Source: a bacterium ADurb.Bin243
GTDB lineage: Bacteria > Muiribacteriota > UBA9980
NCBI GenBank assembly: GCA_002069765.1
Contig: MWBZ01000034.1
Span: 1-34,932, forward strand
Reading direction: 5' to 3'
Length of the DNA stretch: 34,932 nt
In this document: positions 20,830 to 29,692 of the stretch, in pieces
How the letters are laid out: each line of letters starts with the position of its first letter
Numbering within the stretch: the stretch's first letter is position 1
Position numbers and translations under genes: made by a program
Notes under the pieces: generated by a model
The model's database searches: none
Seen by the model: only the letters and a program-made list of their open reading frames with translations
Told to the model about the DNA's origin: nothing

Positions 20830-23358
20830 TTACTTTTCTTCGGGTTCGGCGGCCGTCTGCCAGTTTCGTATATTATCGGAATACTGCTTTATCAGGCGGT
20901 TGGAAGCTTCTTCCGTGGCCGTTTCTACATATAAATGGAAGAAAGGCCTGTCCGGATCGGGAATTATCAGGATCCAGTCTTTGTTGTCGTAGTAAACCTT
21001 TACGCCGTCGATCAAATCGATATTGAGATTTTTTGTATATTCGATAAGGTTGCGCATGACGGTGCCTTTGCACTCCCACGGGCACGGCAGCTGCACTTTG
21101 ATAAGCCGCGAAGCCGGGATTTCTTTGACTATATCCGACAGCGGTTTCTTTACTACGGCGAGCATTTCCAGCAGCTTGCAAAGCGTCACCATGCCGTCTG
21201 AAGCGGGCTGGAACATCGGGAAGCCGTAAGTGCCGACTCCGTCGCCGGCGAGCGTGGCTTTTTCGGCGAGCGCGGTTTCCATCATATTTCTGAGCGTCGT
21301 TTTGGTGCGTATCACTTTACAGTCGAATTTCGAAGCCATTTCTTCGATTATCTTGGAAGCCGTTACGGGAACGGTTATGACCGTTTTTTCGGCCGCCGTC
21401 TTCATGACCAGATAGCACATTATAGATAAAAGCATATCGTCGGTTAGGATACGCCCGGTTTCGTCCACCAGATGTATCTTTTCCGTGCTCGCGTCGAACA
21501 TGACTCCGAAATCGGCGCCGAGCGACTGCACTATATTTGAAAGCTGGCGCAGTGAAGTTGAAAACATTTGCGGGTCCTGCGTGAGCCGTTTTTCGTCTAT
21601 GAAAGCGTTGAGCGAGACGGCTTCGACGCCGAGCTGCCCGAGAAGCTGCGGCAGGATGATCGACGCGGCGCCGTAGGCGTAGTCGATGACTATTTTAAAC
21701 GGCGTCTGCCTTATGGATTCGACGTTGATGAATTTGAGAAGGCCTTCGCAGTAAATATCGACGGTGCGGTGCGGGAAATGTATGGTGCCGGTTTCTTCGC
21801 AGCCGGCGCGCGCGAAATCTTCCCTGAAGAAGAACCGCTCGATGGCTTTCTGTTTTGAAACTGAAAGCGCCATTCCGTTCGAATCGTAAAATTTGATTTC
21901 GATCATCTTCGGGTCTAAAGGAGATTTGCGCGTGTGAATGCAGCATTTATGGTTGTTGGCCGGAAGCTGGTAGCGCGCCACGGGAGGCGGCATCACCTGA
22001 AGATCATGCACGTTGCAGCCGCAGGAGAGAATGCCGGATATCAGCGCGCGGTTGATCAGGCGCGAGGTTTTATGGGAATCGCGCGAGGTGGCCACGTTCG
22101 CCTGCTTGCCGAAGAACGCGCCGCACGCGGCGCCTATTTTTGAAGCGAACTCGGGAGTTATTTCGATATTGCCGAGACCGGAAATGCCGGTGGCCCCGAA
22201 GAGGTATTTATTCCATTTTTCGCCCCAGACGAGGCTTGTGGCAAGGGTGGAACCGGAATCGACGACTTTGTGAGGCCATATTTTGATATTGGCCTTCAGC
22301 ATGGAAGATTCGCCGATGTGGCATTCGTCCGCTATGACGACGCCTTCGGATACATAGGCGTTATTGAGGATGCGGCACTGCTTTCCGACGATGCTTTCTT
22401 TTACTACCACGTGCTGGCCGATATAGCAGTCGTTCCAGATTATGCTGCCGGATATTTTTGCGTTGGTTTCGATTATGCAGTTGTCGCCGATAATCGAATT
22501 GGCTATCGAAGCGCCGCGCTTTATAAGGCAGTTTTTGCCCACAACTACGCCGCCGCGGAGCTCGACGTGGTCTTCGATAACCGTGTTTTCGCCGGTTATA
22601 ACGTCTTTTCCGATCACGTTCATGCGCGTGCCGGGGATGTTAACGTCCACCCGGCCTTCGAGCACGTCGCGGTGCGCCAGGAGATATTCGGACAGATCGC
22701 CGATATCCTTCCAATAGCCGTCGGCTATATAGCCGTAAAGCGGCTCTTTATTTTTGAGAAGAAGCGGGAAAAGGTCTTTCGAAAAATCGAAGTCTTTGCC
22801 TTCGGGTATATATTTCAACGCTTCAGGGTCTATTATATAAATTCCGGTGTTTACCGTATCTGAAAAAACCTCGCCCCAGGACGGCTTTTCAAGAAAGCGG
22901 GTGATCCTTCCGTCGCGGTCGGTTATGACGACCCCGTACTGCAGAGGGTTGTCTACGCGCGTCAATACTATGGTGATCATGGCTTTTTTTGATTTATGAT
23001 ATTCGATCGCGCGCGTCAGGTCGAAATCGGTGAGCACGTCGCCGGAGATAACCAGGAACGGCTCTTTAAGATGCTTGCGTGAAAATCCGACCGAGCCGGC
23101 GGTGCCGTAATCCTCGGTGGCGGAGACGTAAGACATTTTAACTCCGAGCGAGGAGCCGTCGGAGAAATATGAAGTGACCTGCTCCGGCTGGAAATATAAT
23201 ATCGATAAAATATCTTTTAGACCGTGCCGTTTTAAAAGCTCGACGATATGGGTCATCATCGGCTTATTCATAACGGGCACCATCGGTTTTATAGTCGTGC
23301 ATGTAATCGGCCTTAGCCTGGTGCCGAAACCGCCGGCCATTATAACCGCCTTATTCAT
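20830..23358 (-). CDS. Sugar-1-phosphate nucleotidyltransferase fused to a phosphohexomutase-like domain
   Basis: 842 residues from ATG 23358 (GGGGG 7 bases upstream; a GTG six bases earlier sits on it). Residues 1-235 are a nucleotidyltransferase with GGFGTRLRPITCTTIKP (10-26 region, Lys24) and SGDVLTDFD (Asp107). Residues about 245-370 are left-handed beta-helix hexapeptide repeats. Residues 385-840 are a phosphoglucomutase/phosphomannomutase fold. The order matches the mannose-1-phosphate guanylyltransferase-like fusions of Cyanobacteria and Firmicutes, which supply activated sugars for cell-wall polysaccharides. In the mutase part the metal loop, usually DGDADR, reads DASTEK (622-627), and the phosphoserine loop reads HTRKSP (475-480), so mutase activity is doubtful. 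It is a host gene, read toward the tRNA. Confidence 0.9.
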   Translation of the reverse strand: MNKAVIMAGGFGTRLRPITCTTIKPMVPVMNKPMMTHIVELLKRHGLKDILSILYFQPEQVTSYFSDGSSLGVKMSYVSATEDYGTAGSVGFSRKHLKEPFLVISGDVLTDFDLTRAIEYHKSKKAMITIVLTRVDNPLQYGVVITDRDGRITRFLEKPSWGEVFSDTVNTGIYIIDPEALKYIPEGKDFDFSKDLFPLLLKNKEPLYGYIADGYWKDIGDLSEYLLAHRDVLEGRVDVNIPGTRMNVIGKDVITGENTVIEDHVELRGGVVVGKNCLIKRGASIANSIIGDNCIIETNAKISGSIIWNDCYIGQHVVVKESIVGKQCRILNNAYVSEGVVIADECHIGESSMLKANIKIWPHKVVDSGSTLATSLVWGEKWNKYLFGATGISGLGNIEITPEFASKIGAACGAFFGKQANVATSRDSHKTSRLINRALISGILSCGCNVHDLQVMPPPVARYQLPANNHKCCIHTRKSPLDPKMIEIKFYDSNGMALSVSKQKAIERFFFREDFARAGCEETGTIHFPHRTVDIYCEGLLKFINVESIRQTPFKIVIDYAYGAASIILPQLLGQLGVEAVSLNAFIDEKRLTQDPQMFSTSLRQLSNIVQSLGADFGVMFDASTEKIHLVDETGRILTDDMLLSIMCYLVMKTAAEKTVITVPVTASKIIEEMASKFDCKVIRTKTTLRNMMETALAEKATLAGDGVGTYGFPMFQPASDGMVTLCKLLEMLAVVKKPLSDIVKEIPASRLIKVQLPCPWECKGTVMRNLIEYTKNLNIDLIDGVKVYYDNKDWILIIPDPDRPFFHLYVETATEEASNRLIKQYSDNIRNWQTAAEPEEK

Positions 23359-23429
23359 AAACACACCCCCATTTAATTATGACCGTATATTTTTATGCAG
23401 CAAATTCGAGCTGAATTTATGTTCAGATT

Positions 23430-23458
23430 AATATAACAAAAATATTTAAAAATCTCAA
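23430..23458 (-). promoter_or_regulatory. Candidate promoter of the nucleotidyltransferase gene
   Basis: TTGAGA (23458-23453) and TATATT (23435-23430) with a 17-base spacer on the minus strand, about 70 bases before the start codon. Confidence 0.5.
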
Positions 23459-23516
23459 GAAAAAAGAATAACCGTAAATAAAATATGCTCACGAAAAATA
23501 AGCTGGTAAAAACAAA

Positions 23517-23546
23517 AAAACGAAGAGGGAGTGGCTCTTCGTTTTC
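23517..23546 (-). terminator. Terminator of the carboxypeptidase gene
   Basis: ACGAAGAG (23520-23527) pairs with CTCTTCGT (23535-23542) around a 7-base loop; a T tract follows on the minus strand (and a shorter one on the plus strand). The remainder of the 23,359-23,657 gap is AT-rich and holds only this and the promoter. Confidence 0.8.
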
Positions 23547-23657
23547 TTGCGGTTAGATCTCTCGTCTTCTATTTAAGAGATTTTTTCAACTTACATATTA
23601 TATTTCGTCTTAATTTGGATTCGCTTTATAGTATTTCCGAAAATATTTTTATTTTTT

Positions 23658-24965
23658 TTAACGTATGCTTATCGTTGAAAGCGTAACGTTTTTTTGCTGG
23701 GGAAATGATCCGCCCGAAATGCCCGCCGGTTTTTCCGCATTGGATTTAACGGCTATACTGGACGCGTTCAGATATTTGTCGCAATCGATAAGCGCCATGG
23801 TGTCGCTGTTTACGTCTTTGCCTTTGAGAACGACTATTATGAGGCTCTTGCCGTTGCTGGAGTAGGCCGTTGCAAGGCACCTTCCGGCGGCTTTCGTGTA
23901 TCCGGTCTTTATGCCTCTGACGCCTTCGGTTTTGCCGAGCAGCTTGTGTCGGTTTGAAAGATTTATCGTGCGGGTCGCCTCGACTATTTTGGTGACTTTT
24001 TCAATTTTAGTTTTAGCTTTAGTTTTAGATTTTCCGGATTTTTTAGAAGAAGCGGCCGCCGTTTTGACGGTGACTTCTTTATGGGTGAGTAGTTTTACGG
24101 AACGTTTTTTAGTTCCGACCACTTTGGCGAAAATCGGATTTTTCATAGCGTAGCTCGAAAGGACTGCGAGGTCATAGGCCGTAGAATAATGCCTGCTGTC
24201 GGGCATTCCGTTGGGGTTCACGAAATTTGAATTTAGCGCGCCTATCTCTTTAGCTTTTTCGTTCATTAACTGAGCGAATTTTGAAACGCTTCCGCTGACT
24301 TCTTCGGCGATTGCCACGCACGCGTCGTTGGCCGAATAAAGCATCGCCATATAAAGCAGATCCATTAAAGTCGTCTGGTCGCCTTCTTTCAATCCAAGCG
24401 CAACGCCGTCGCTTCTGATTATTATATCGTGCTTTATGGTCACTTTTGCGTTGAGATCTTTATTGGAATCCAGAAGAGCGATAGCGGTCATAATTTTAGT
24501 GAGAGAAGCCGGCGCCATTTTTTTGAAGGGGTCTTTGCTGTAAACGAGTTTGCCGGTTGATTCGTCAAGAACGATAAGCGATTGCGCAGTAAGGATATCC
24601 TCTAAAGATTCCGGTTCCTGAGATTCTTCGTCTTTTTTTACAGCCGCTTTTTTTACGGCGGTCTTTTTTGTTTTTTTAACGTTTTTCGAAGCGCTCGCTT
24701 TTTTGAAAACCGAACTTTTCGATAAAATTCCCTGCTTCGAAGAGAAAAGCTCTTCGATCGACTGAGGGTCTTTTTTCAGCTTATTAAGAACTTCGTCTTC
24801 TTTGTGTTTATTCTGCTGGGTTGACAGAAGTTTTTTTAAAGTTTCATCGAGCTCGCCCGCGTTTGCAGGCGCAAGCGAATAATGTGACTGAGCAAAATAA
24901 AATGATAATATGAATATTAATATTACTCTGCTTCTTATAAACTTAACGACTCTTTCTGGATCCAT
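23658..24965 (-). CDS. D-alanyl-D-alanine carboxypeptidase (S11 family, PBP5/DacF type)
   Basis: 435 residues from ATG 24965; an upstream TTG (25004) would add 13 residues without a better ribosome site. An N-terminal signal (VILIFILSFYF, about 14-24) is followed by a Lys/Glu-rich linker (about 40-125). The three active-site motifs of the SxxK family are complete: SLTK (Ser154, Lys157), SAN (211-213) and KTG (353-355). The enzyme trims the terminal D-Ala from peptidoglycan pentapeptides in the periplasm or at the outer face. Oddities are the long Lys-rich N-terminal linker and a Lys/Thr/Ser-rich insertion at about 295-330 before the NRHKLL segment, a place where typical DacA proteins have a short loop. 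No membrane-anchoring C-terminal helix is obvious. Confidence 0.93.
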   Translation of the reverse strand: MDPERVVKFIRSRVILIFILSFYFAQSHYSLAPANAGELDETLKKLLSTQQNKHKEDEVLNKLKKDPQSIEELFSSKQGILSKSSVFKKASASKNVKKTKKTAVKKAAVKKDEESQEPESLEDILTAQSLIVLDESTGKLVYSKDPFKKMAPASLTKIMTAIALLDSNKDLNAKVTIKHDIIIRSDGVALGLKEGDQTTLMDLLYMAMLYSANDACVAIAEEVSGSVSKFAQLMNEKAKEIGALNSNFVNPNGMPDSRHYSTAYDLAVLSSYAMKNPIFAKVVGTKKRSVKLLTHKEVTVKTAAASSKKSGKSKTKAKTKIEKVTKIVEATRTINLSNRHKLLGKTEGVRGIKTGYTKAAGRCLATAYSSNGKSLIIVVLKGKDVNSDTMALIDCDKYLNASSIAVKSNAEKPAGISGGSFPQQKNVTLSTISIR

Positions 24966-25052
24966 TAAAACATTCACCCAACTTTTATTTTTAATTTTGT
25001 TCAAAATTCATTTATGTGTATCGGTATAATTATCCGTGATTTTATATTTGTG

Positions 25053-25081
25053 TTGAATTTAATTGAAAATTATGTTAAGAT
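25053..25081 (+). promoter_or_regulatory. Candidate promoter of the 25122 operon
   Basis: TTGAAT (25053-25058), a 17-base spacer and TAAGAT (25076-25081), 41 bases before the TTG start. Confidence 0.5.
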
Positions 25082-25121
25082 ATCGTTAATTATATGCTGA
25101 AATATCGCTCAGGAGGTTGTT

Positions 25122-26246
25122 TTGTCAACGGAGTCAACTGCTAAAAAAATCATAAAATTCTTCGTAATTTTAATGCCGTTCTTCATGCTGTTTTTCAATA
25201 CGGGTTCTTCGGCGCTTGCCGGAAATGAGGATTTATCCGGCGATACGCTTGAAACGTCGGCGGCCGCGGCGATAAAGGCGCCGCCTCCGCTTTCCGCCGC
25301 GCAGATTTCAAAAATCAGCGACTGCATAGATAAATTTATCGATTACATATGCGCCGGTAAAATGGCGCTTGCGCTCAAACAGTGCGCAACCCCTAACGGT
25401 CCTTTTCTGACGAAAAACTTTTTGGATGAAGTTAAGGGCCTGAAAGGCAAACCTCTCAAAATAAAAGATATAAACGGAGCGCCGGGCGATACGATAAGCG
25501 TGGTGCTTGAATTCGAAGAACAATCTGGCGGCGTAATGACGCAGGAATTTATAATGCAGCACAATATAAAAAGCGATAATTTCCTTATCGCAAATATTTT
25601 TGAAAGGCTTTATGAAGTAATGGGGCCGCAGCAGAAAAGCTGTATGGCAAACTGCTCCTTTTTAGAGACTTCGCTTTTTTATTATCAGCGCACGCTGCCC
25701 GATTTCGCTTTTTCCGCAGGTTTCCGGGGCGACGGCGCACTCAAAATTTTATGCGACGGCGCTTTTTTAAAAACTGTTCCCGACTGCCCTTCTTCCGGCA
25801 AATATTCATGCCGCCTCACGTTCAACCCCGACGTGGACGCTTATGAAATTATGATAGGCTGCTCGCAGCACGGCTCGCTGGCTGAAGTGTCAAAATTATA
25901 TGCCAGCCTCGAAGATTCCGAAAAATTTTACGCGGCTCTCGAAACCAGCGATCTTGCTCTGGCTAAAAAACATTGCGGCGATAGGCTTTTGAAAATGTTC
26001 GAATCGCGCGGGGCCGAAAAAGAAGTCTATGAATACATTAGAAACGATAATATCGGCGAAGCGTTTGCGGGATTCAGAAAGCTGCAGGCGGACGAAAAAT
26101 TTCTCGGCGAAATGTATCCGGCCCTCGCCGACGCTCTTATGCAGATAAACCATGAAACCGAAGCGGTAATGCTTTTAAAAGAAGCGTCCCGGTTCTATCC
26201 CCGATGGCAGCTGATTATAAATAAACTTAAGGAAGGCGGCAATTAG
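25122..26246 (+). CDS. Exported cysteine-containing protein of unknown function
   Basis: 374 residues from a TTG start at 25122 with AGGAGG 5 bases upstream; no ATG is nearby. A typical signal peptide (KKIIKFFVILMPFFMLFF, cleavage after ALA at about 34) shows export. The mature part has two halves: residues about 65-160 look like a small alpha/beta domain of the NTF2-like or lumazine-binding type (helical CIDKFIDYICAGKMALALKQ, then a beta-rich segment), and a cysteine-containing beta region (about 165-245, with CMANC, VPDCPSSGKYSCR and a GCSQHG end). The last 110 residues are helical and TPR-like. Seven or more cysteines suggest disulphides or metal binding. It is followed two bases later by a ferritin-like gene, probably in one operon. 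Confidence 0.75.
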   Translation: MSTESTAKKIIKFFVILMPFFMLFFNTGSSALAGNEDLSGDTLETSAAAAIKAPPPLSAAQISKISDCIDKFIDYICAGKMALALKQCATPNGPFLTKNFLDEVKGLKGKPLKIKDINGAPGDTISVVLEFEEQSGGVMTQEFIMQHNIKSDNFLIANIFERLYEVMGPQQKSCMANCSFLETSLFYYQRTLPDFAFSAGFRGDGALKILCDGAFLKTVPDCPSSGKYSCRLTFNPDVDAYEIMIGCSQHGSLAEVSKLYASLEDSEKFYAALETSDLALAKKHCGDRLLKMFESRGAEKEVYEYIRNDNIGEAFAGFRKLQADEKFLGEMYPALADALMQINHETEAVMLLKEASRFYPRWQLIINKLKEGGN

Positions 26247-26248
26247 CT

Positions 26249-26707
26249 ATGAGCGTTCAGGCCAAAAACGATTTGACGGCTTTGCTTGATTTGTTTATTG
26301 AAAACGAACTTTTATTCGCCGAATATTACGGCGAATGCGCGCGTATTTTTCCTGAAAAATCCCATAATTTCGACACGCTTGCCAGGCATGAAAAAATTCA
26401 TGCGGCAATATTCGAAAAAATTAAACGTTCGGTAATCGAAAATCCGGATAAATGGTCTAAAGGCGATTTCCATATAAGTGTTCTTAAAATAGTCGTCGAA
26501 GACGTAAAAGAAAAAATAAGCCAGTTAAAAGAAGGAAAGCTGAAAAAGGATTTTATAATATCTTACGCGGCCGATCTTGAAAAATCTTTAATTGAAAAGA
26601 ACTTTTTTCGCGCTCTTAAAACGAGCATAAAAGAGTTCGAAATATTTTTTGAAAAGCTCCAGAACGAAACTGCCAATCACCAAAAACTTCTCGAAGGGCT
26701 CGCGTAA
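26249..26707 (+). CDS. Ferritin-like four-helix protein
   Basis: 152 residues, four predicted helices. The diiron pattern of ferritin-like/rubrerythrin proteins is visible: Glu in the first helix (ENELLFAEYYGECA), HEKIHAAIFEKI with Glu/His of an ExxH motif (about 48-51) in the second, and ETANHQKLL with another ExxH near the end. The third-helix ligand is less certain. No signal peptide or rubredoxin domain is present, so it would work in the cytoplasm, perhaps in peroxide or iron handling. ATG 26249 lies two bases after the stop of the secreted protein gene, with GGAAGG upstream, so both are co-transcribed. The functional assignment is from motif spacing only. Confidence 0.6.
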   Translation: MSVQAKNDLTALLDLFIENELLFAEYYGECARIFPEKSHNFDTLARHEKIHAAIFEKIKRSVIENPDKWSKGDFHISVLKIVVEDVKEKISQLKEGKLKKDFIISYAADLEKSLIEKNFFRALKTSIKEFEIFFEKLQNETANHQKLLEGLA

Positions 26708-26729
26708 GCTTCAAAAATAGGCTGTTTAA

Positions 26730-26756
26730 AAGGCTTTTTTTCTTAAAAAAAGCCTT
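26730..26756. terminator. Bidirectional terminator between convergent genes
   Basis: AAGGCTTTTTTT (26730-26741) pairs fully with AAAAAAAGCCTT (26745-26756) around a three-base loop. The right arm includes part of the stop codon of the convergent gene. Confidence 0.75.
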
Positions 26757-28413
26757 ATTTCATCTGATATTCCACTCTGGGATTCAGCGGCTGTATCATA
26801 GGCTTTTTCACGTCTTCGGGCCCCAGGTAAATGGTCTTGTTTTCGGTGAATATAGTCGGTATAAGGCCGTATTGCAGCTGCACTCCGTCGAACGCTATTT
26901 CGCGTTCGCTTGCATCGGCCGAGCTGCCGCATAAATAAATCGCGTAGCGCAGCGAGCCGTCGGTTATAAGCCGTTCGGGAATAAACGATATGAAAACGCG
27001 CACCCACTGATTAAATTTGTCTTCACGAAAGAAAGGCGACCAATAAATGCCGGCTTTTTTTATGGCCCGGTTGCCGGCGGAAGACCTTATAAAAAGCTTT
27101 TCTTTATAGTCGAGCTCTAATTTTTCTTTCTGGTCCCTGTAAAGCGGGAGAGATTTTAAATACTGATCGCTCAGTGAGCCGCTGAATTTATATCTGGCGG
27201 CGCAAACGTTGAAAAGATTATCTATAGTGAGTATAGAATGGCTTAACTCTTCGGGCCTTCCGTTTACCCGGAATGCGCCGAAGCCGATGTGCGCAAAGGT
27301 TTCTTTCGAAGCCCCGCGGTTGTTTATGAATTTGACGTTTGCCGACAGCGTAAGCCCCAGTTCAGCCGAGCGTTCCAGGACCGCCGGGTCTATTTCCTGG
27401 TAAAAAACGGGGTTGCTTCCTACGCCGAAATCGAGCTCGGGCAGGTTAAAGTTGACGGTGTATTCCGTGTCGGCGCTGGTGAGGGTATCGAGATAGCTCA
27501 CATTGAGGTTTAAAGACCTTTTGCGGCCGTTGGAATAAGGCTGGGTGGAAATGTAATCCAGGCGGTAGTTGCTTTTAATTATATCCATGATCGACCTTAT
27601 TCCGGTTTCGGCCTCGTCGCTCGTCACGTTGATGACAGCGGTGTAGGTTCCCTCCTTATCCGGAGCCCATGGAATATCCTGCTGGAACCTGCCCCACCTG
27701 GAGATGATTTCATTCGGTAAGTTGATTTTCAGGAAATTTACAGTCGGCCTGTCGGACTCGTTTATGGCTTTTATATTTTCCAGTACGGCTTCGTCGATAA
27801 AGCACGAGGCGGCCGTAACGTAAACGATATGCTTTTTGCCCATCTGCCCGCATAGCTTTTCAGCCGCGAAAGCGATCAGCTCTTCGGGCGTGCGCGCGTA
27901 ATCGATAGCCTTATCGGAGCCGTCGCCCGCAAGCCGACTTTTATCGCCGGTAAAATTCACCGCGCACATTTCGGAGCAGAAAGTGAAAATAGCCATTTTA
28001 TCCAGAGCCTCGAGATAATCAGCCGCCGTTTCTATTATTTTTTTAGAAAGCCCGCCGTGCGTTCCGCCGGCCAGGCTTGAATCTATAATTAAGGCCGCGC
28101 TTATGGTTTGCGATATTTGAGTTACGTTGACACTCTGCTGGACGCGGTTTTCGTTGAGGACGAAACTGCCCGAAGACAAACCGTTTTGCGATTCGCGGGC
28201 GGCGTTTCTAAAATAAAGGCTTATATCGATTTTGGGAAATTCGGAGGTTTTGACGGTTGTAATATCGAGCAGAAAATTTTCGTTTCCGGCCCCGGCCGTT
28301 TCGGGTCGATACCAGAAAATCAAAAAAAACGCCAGCGCCGCAAGCGCCTTTAAAAAAGCGGCGCAGGTGAATTGCGGAAAATAGCGTTTATTTGAATGCG
28401 TGCCCATTTTCAA
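26755..28413 (-). CDS. Exported protein with a von Willebrand factor A-like domain
   Basis: 552 residues from a TTG start at 28413 (AAAGGA 8 bases upstream; ATG 28407 is the alternative and has worse spacing). A membrane-targeting segment (AAFLKALAALAFFLIFWY, about 18-35) is followed by an Ig-like or carboxypeptidase-regulatory-like region, then a vWA-like fold (about 105-260) with ALIIDSSLAGG as a partial MIDAS (Asp-x-Ser) and HIVYVTAASCF as a central strand. The C-terminal 250 residues are beta-rich. The pattern recalls VWFA-related Acidobacterial-type secreted proteins. It abuts the clostripain-like gene upstream in the same direction (no gap), so the two are probably expressed and act together at the cell envelope. 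The exact role is unknown. Confidence 0.7.
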   Translation of the reverse strand: MKMGTHSNKRYFPQFTCAAFLKALAALAFFLIFWYRPETAGAGNENFLLDITTVKTSEFPKIDISLYFRNAARESQNGLSSGSFVLNENRVQQSVNVTQISQTISAALIIDSSLAGGTHGGLSKKIIETAADYLEALDKMAIFTFCSEMCAVNFTGDKSRLAGDGSDKAIDYARTPEELIAFAAEKLCGQMGKKHIVYVTAASCFIDEAVLENIKAINESDRPTVNFLKINLPNEIISRWGRFQQDIPWAPDKEGTYTAVINVTSDEAETGIRSIMDIIKSNYRLDYISTQPYSNGRKRSLNLNVSYLDTLTSADTEYTVNFNLPELDFGVGSNPVFYQEIDPAVLERSAELGLTLSANVKFINNRGASKETFAHIGFGAFRVNGRPEELSHSILTIDNLFNVCAARYKFSGSLSDQYLKSLPLYRDQKEKLELDYKEKLFIRSSAGNRAIKKAGIYWSPFFREDKFNQWVRVFISFIPERLITDGSLRYAIYLCGSSADASEREIAFDGVQLQYGLIPTIFTENKTIYLGPEDVKKPMIQPLNPRVEYQMK

Positions 28414-29664
28414 TTACCATGTCCTTTGAAGCGAGAATGAGTAGAAATAATCCAGGAAGGACTTCCAGCCGGTTTGCTTTACGATGGCCAGCGAATCGTA
28501 GCTTTCGAATTTAGGCGCGGGGACCGGCATATATAAAGACATGCCGAAGGAATTATATGTTATTGGGATTTTGCCCAGATCGCCTATTGCCGAATTTTTT
28601 ATAGTGGCGTTAGTGAGCGACGCCAGAAATTCGCGGGAGCTTTTTTCGGTGTTTTGATCGCGGATTTCTTCGTTGATGAGCCTTCCGAGGTCGAAAGCGT
28701 CTATGAACTGCCCGTCGAGATAGCGCCTTACTTTTTTTACCACGCTGGATACGAAAATATCGCGGTGCTTATTTTCGTTAAGAGCGCATGTCAGGGCGTC
28801 TATCATTATATTCATTTTTTCGCTTACCATAGATAGTTCGGCTGTTTTTACCGCGGAAAGAGTGGCTTTGATTCCGCTTCCGGCGAGCGGCTTAAAAAAG
28901 CCGTGCCAGCCCGACACGAAAAGGAAGCTGAAACGTTGCGGCGCAGTTATTTTCTGGCTTATTACAGGGTTTAACATTGCGTCGTAAGGCGTTCCGCATT
29001 CTGGTACCAGCTCTTCGGAACCGATTATATTAACCGCGAAATCGGAAAACTCGTATATCAATTCCAGGCACTGAAAATTGTTGGCGTCGAAATGAAGTAT
29101 ATCGATCGGGCGGCCCGCGGCGCGAACTATTTTTTCGAAAGCCGAACGCATATTTTTTACGTTGTTCCAATGATTAAAACTTTTAGCCATCTTATTGTTT
29201 ATGACCATATCCCTGTCGTAAACGGTTATCATAAGGGAACCGTCTTTTATGCCGGCTCCGTATTGGACGGCGAAATCGGAAAATGCCCGGACCGGGTCTT
29301 CGTATGCCGTTATTTTTGAGCTGGAAAGAACGGGCGAAGAAATTTTTCCGGCGTCCGCGTCCTGGCGTATGCCGTAAACTGTTTTTAAGCCTTCTTTCGC
29401 GTTGAAACGCATGGCGGTTATTTTTATAAAATCGTTCTGATTTATATTTTCAAGCCTGTTTATTTCGCGTGAAACGTCATGGCCGCAGTCGTTGAAAAAA
29501 ACGAGATAGGTCCACGCCGGAGCTTCGGCCGCCAATGAAGGCAGGGCGGAAAAAAAGAGCATAAGCAGCGCCGGTAAAATAAAATATGGGCGCATTTTAT
29601 TTCGCCCATTGGTTATGTTGGTTAAGATACGTTTTTTTGAATTTTCTTTTATATATTTTTTCAT
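28414..29664 (-). CDS. Clostripain (C11)-like protein lacking catalytic residues
   Basis: 416 residues from ATG 29664 (GGGGTGGGA upstream); ATG 29595 would give a cleaner signal peptide (MRPYFILPALLMLFFSALPS). The fold is recognisable as peptidase family C11: an N-terminal WTYLVFFNDCGHD strand, a helix-rich middle, and ILHFDANNFQCLELIYEFSD, then IIGSEELVPECGTPYDAML, which matches FDACLMG.LE.AYEL.. and ASEE..PG.GWPYD of clostripains. The catalytic Cys of FDAC is Asn here (N195), although C199 lies close by, and the W-D-H-G motif is replaced by VYDRDM (His to Arg at about 151). It is therefore probably a non-catalytic homologue, perhaps a binding partner of the vWA protein downstream. Confidence 0.75.
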   Translation of the reverse strand: MKKYIKENSKKRILTNITNGRNKMRPYFILPALLMLFFSALPSLAAEAPAWTYLVFFNDCGHDVSREINRLENINQNDFIKITAMRFNAKEGLKTVYGIRQDADAGKISSPVLSSSKITAYEDPVRAFSDFAVQYGAGIKDGSLMITVYDRDMVINNKMAKSFNHWNNVKNMRSAFEKIVRAAGRPIDILHFDANNFQCLELIYEFSDFAVNIIGSEELVPECGTPYDAMLNPVISQKITAPQRFSFLFVSGWHGFFKPLAGSGIKATLSAVKTAELSMVSEKMNIMIDALTCALNENKHRDIFVSSVVKKVRRYLDGQFIDAFDLGRLINEEIRDQNTEKSSREFLASLTNATIKNSAIGDLGKIPITYNSFGMSLYMPVPAPKFESYDSLAIVKQTGWKSFLDYFYSFSLQRTW

Positions 29665-29692
29665 TATATTATCCCACCCCTAATTGAAAAAT

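Noticed and set aside
22270-22863. 197-codon plus-strand open frame
   Set aside because: Antisense to the nucleotidyltransferase fusion; the Ala/Tyr/Val-rich composition is the mirror of hexapeptide repeats.
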